In this document: piece by piece, positions 6,583 to 7,809 of the stretch
Numbering within the stretch: position 1 is the first letter of the stretch
Layout of the letters: each line of letters begins with the position of its first letter
Position numbers and translations under genes: made by a program
From: Gemmatimonadaceae bacterium
GTDB taxonomy: Bacteria > Gemmatimonadota > Gemmatimonadetes > Gemmatimonadales > Gemmatimonadaceae
Assembly (NCBI GenBank): GCA_019689955.1
Contig: JADGGM010000118.1
Coordinates: forward strand, 1 to 7,809
DNA length: 7,809 nt
Direction of reading: 5' to 3'
The notes under the pieces: model-generated
Seen by the model: the letters and a program-made list of their open reading frames with translations, nothing else
Database searches by the model: none
Told to the model about the DNA's origin: nothing

Positions 6583-6610
6583 CTCGTTGGCCGAACGCAC
6601 CCATTCACTG
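6583..6610 (+). promoter_or_regulatory. Candidate regulator-binding region in front of the TonB-receptor gene
   Basis: It contains the shared word CTCGTTGGCCG (6583-6593, copy 2), followed by CCATTCACTG (6601-6610), which matches CCGTTCATTG (3711-3720) of the kinase upstream region at eight of ten positions. CGTT and AACG at 6585-6597 also form a small inverted repeat. It lies roughly 45-70 bases upstream of the presumed transcription start, where a LytTR activator would bind. Confidence 0.35.
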
Positions 6611-6641
6611 AAAATCGCTCGGCGCGCTCGATCAGGCAGCC

Positions 6642-6647
6642 TATCAT
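6642..6647 (+). promoter_or_regulatory. Candidate -10 box of the TonB-receptor gene
   Basis: TATCAT matches the -10 consensus at five of six positions. No acceptable -35 box is found 16-18 bases upstream (the sequence there is CTCGGCG-like), which is a pattern of activator-dependent promoters. Transcription would begin near 6654, about 24 bases before the ATG. Confidence 0.35.
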
Positions 6648-6677
6648 CCGCGTCGACCATCACCGCGGAGATCCTGC

Positions 6678-7809
6678 ATGCCTATCGCCTCGTCCGGCCG
6701 CGCGATCCGCGCGCTCGTATCGTCGCTCCTCCTCGCCGGCCTCGCGGCGCTCACACCGCGCGCCGCCCTCGCCGCGCCCGCCGCCGGCGATGTCGTCGGC
6801 ACGGTCCGCGACAGCGCGAGCGGCGAGCCGCTGCAAGGCGGGGAGGTGCGCGTGATGCGCGGGAGCGAGCTCGTCGCGAACGCGGTGACCGATCAGTTCG
6901 GGCGGTTCGTGATCCACCACCTCGCCCCGGGGCGCTACGCCGTCCAGGCGCGGCTCATCGGGTACCGCCCCCAGTCGCGCGACGTCGTCATCGCCGACGA
7001 CGGGGCGACCACCCCGCTGACCTTCCACCTCGTCACGCTTCCGATCGGGCTCCAGGCCGTCACCGTCACCGCCCAGGCGCCGATCGCCGTCGACACGCGG
7101 AGTGGCGACCAGGTCTTCAAGCAGAACGACTACCACGGCGCGCCCACCAACACCACCTCCCAGGTCCTGCAGCAGTCGATCGTCGGCGCGGCGCGCGCCC
7201 CGACGGGAGAAGTCCACATCCGCGGGCAGCACGCGGAGTACACGTACTACGTGGATGGCGTCCCCGTCCCCTCGGGGATCTCGGGGAGCATGAATGAGCT
7301 CTTCGATCCCTCCGTCGTGGATCGGATCGACTTCCAGACCGGCGGGTGGGACGCGGAGTACGGCAACAAGAACGCGGCGGTCGTCAACGTGCTCACGCGC
7401 ATCCCGGCAGGCGGGTTTCAGGCGGAGCTGTCGAGCTACGCGGGGTCGTTCAACGCGAACGGACAAGGGATCACGCTGAGCGGAAACGCCGGGCGGTGGG
7501 GGGTCTTCGGCTCCGGGGCCAGGCAGGAGTCGGGGATGCGGCTGGAGCCCGTGATGTTCGACACGGCCACCAACGACCCGATCAACTTCCACAACCGCGG
7601 CGAAGATCTGTACGCCTTCGGCAAAGTGCAGTTCACACCGTCGAGCCGCGACGTGCTCAACCTCGACGTCAACTGGTCGCGGACGCGCTTCGGAATCCCG
7701 TTCGATTCCACCGGGGGCGTGGTGCTCGACGATCATCAGCAGGACATCAACAGCTTCGCGAACCTGAGCTGGCGTCGCCCCGTAGGCGGCGGCACGAAGG
7801 GCGCGGCGG
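6678..7809 (+). CDS. TonB-dependent outer-membrane receptor with N-terminal carboxypeptidase-regulatory-like domain (5' part)
   Basis: The open frame from ATG 6678 runs out of the window without a stop, giving 377 residues of a protein that should have roughly 700-1000. GGAG at 6667-6670, seven bases upstream, supports the start. Residues 1-32 form a Sec signal peptide (basic start, LVSSLLLAGLAAL, cleavage likely after ALA). Residues ~37-133 are a CarboxypepD_reg-like beta-sandwich, from GDVVGTVRDSASGEPLQGG through DQFGRFVI and LAPGRYAVQARLIGYRP to VTVTAQ. The plug follows at ~140-245, with GEVHIRGQH, YYVDGVPVP (D193-G194), DRIDFQTGGWDAEYGN and VVNVLTRIPAG. Barrel strands begin after that. 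I could not place a confident TonB box. Such proteins import large or scarce ligands across the outer membrane with TonB energy. The ligand cannot be told from this part. The neighbouring sensor operon may control it. Confidence 0.9.
   Translation, partial: MPIASSGRAIRALVSSLLLAGLAALTPRAALAAPAAGDVVGTVRDSASGEPLQGGEVRVMRGSELVANAVTDQFGRFVIHHLAPGRYAVQARLIGYRPQSRDVVIADDGATTPLTFHLVTLPIGLQAVTVTAQAPIAVDTRSGDQVFKQNDYHGAPTNTTSQVLQQSIVGAARAPTGEVHIRGQHAEYTYYVDGVPVPSGISGSMNELFDPSVVDRIDFQTGGWDAEYGNKNAAVVNVLTRIPAGGFQAELSSYAGSFNANGQGITLSGNAGRWGVFGSGARQESGMRLEPVMFDTATNDPINFHNRGEDLYAFGKVQFTPSSRDVLNLDVNWSRTRFGIPFDSTGGVVLDDHQQDINSFANLSWRRPVGGGTKGAA

Noticed and set aside
1..7809. tRNA, rRNA, CRISPR array, insertion sequence or attachment site
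   Set aside because: I looked for cloverleaf-like segments, regular repeat-spacer series, transposase motifs and terminal inverted repeats, and saw none.

Overview
The window is a very GC-rich stretch (about 70 % by eye, with G or C at nearly every third codon position) from a Gram-negative bacterium with an outer membrane. A LytS/LytTR-type two-component pair sits beside a TonB-dependent receptor that carries an N-terminal carboxypeptidase-regulatory-like domain. With the codon usage this fits a soil lineage such as Gemmatimonadota, with Acidobacteriota or Myxococcota as alternatives. The assignment is an inference; no marker gene is present. All genes I support are on the plus strand.

Region 1 (1-3662) is an amino-acid metabolism and uptake locus. 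It holds a scrap with the Walker B signature of an ABC transporter ATPase (1-27), a HutC-type GntR regulator (111-893), cystathionine beta-lyase metC (988-2205) and a damaged amino-acid ABC transporter (2235-3662). The transporter part is one continuous reading frame. It starts as a lipoprotein resembling the general L-amino-acid binding protein AapJ and passes, without a frameshift, into permease sequence that looks like part of AapQ joined to the C-terminal part of AapM. The frame is broken by exactly two TAG codons, each where the AapJ family has a glutamine. No complete second permease and no intact ATPase are visible. The transporter therefore looks like a collapsed or recently silenced remnant, unless amber readthrough or an outside ATPase keeps it in use.

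Region 2 (3663-6677) is a signalling operon. After a hairpin and a probable promoter come a multi-membrane-span histidine kinase of the LytS/YehU class (3840-5774) and a LytTR response regulator (5771-6550), overlapping by ATGA. The upstream region contains a direct repeat resembling LytTR binding sites, and it shares an 11-base word with the region in front of the next gene.

Region 3 (6678-7809) is the 5' part of a TonB-dependent outer-membrane receptor gene that runs off the window. The shared upstream word and a -10 box without a good -35 box make it a candidate target of the response regulator. The working picture is therefore an outer-membrane uptake system controlled by a membrane sensor, next to a decaying inner-membrane amino-acid importer associated with metC.
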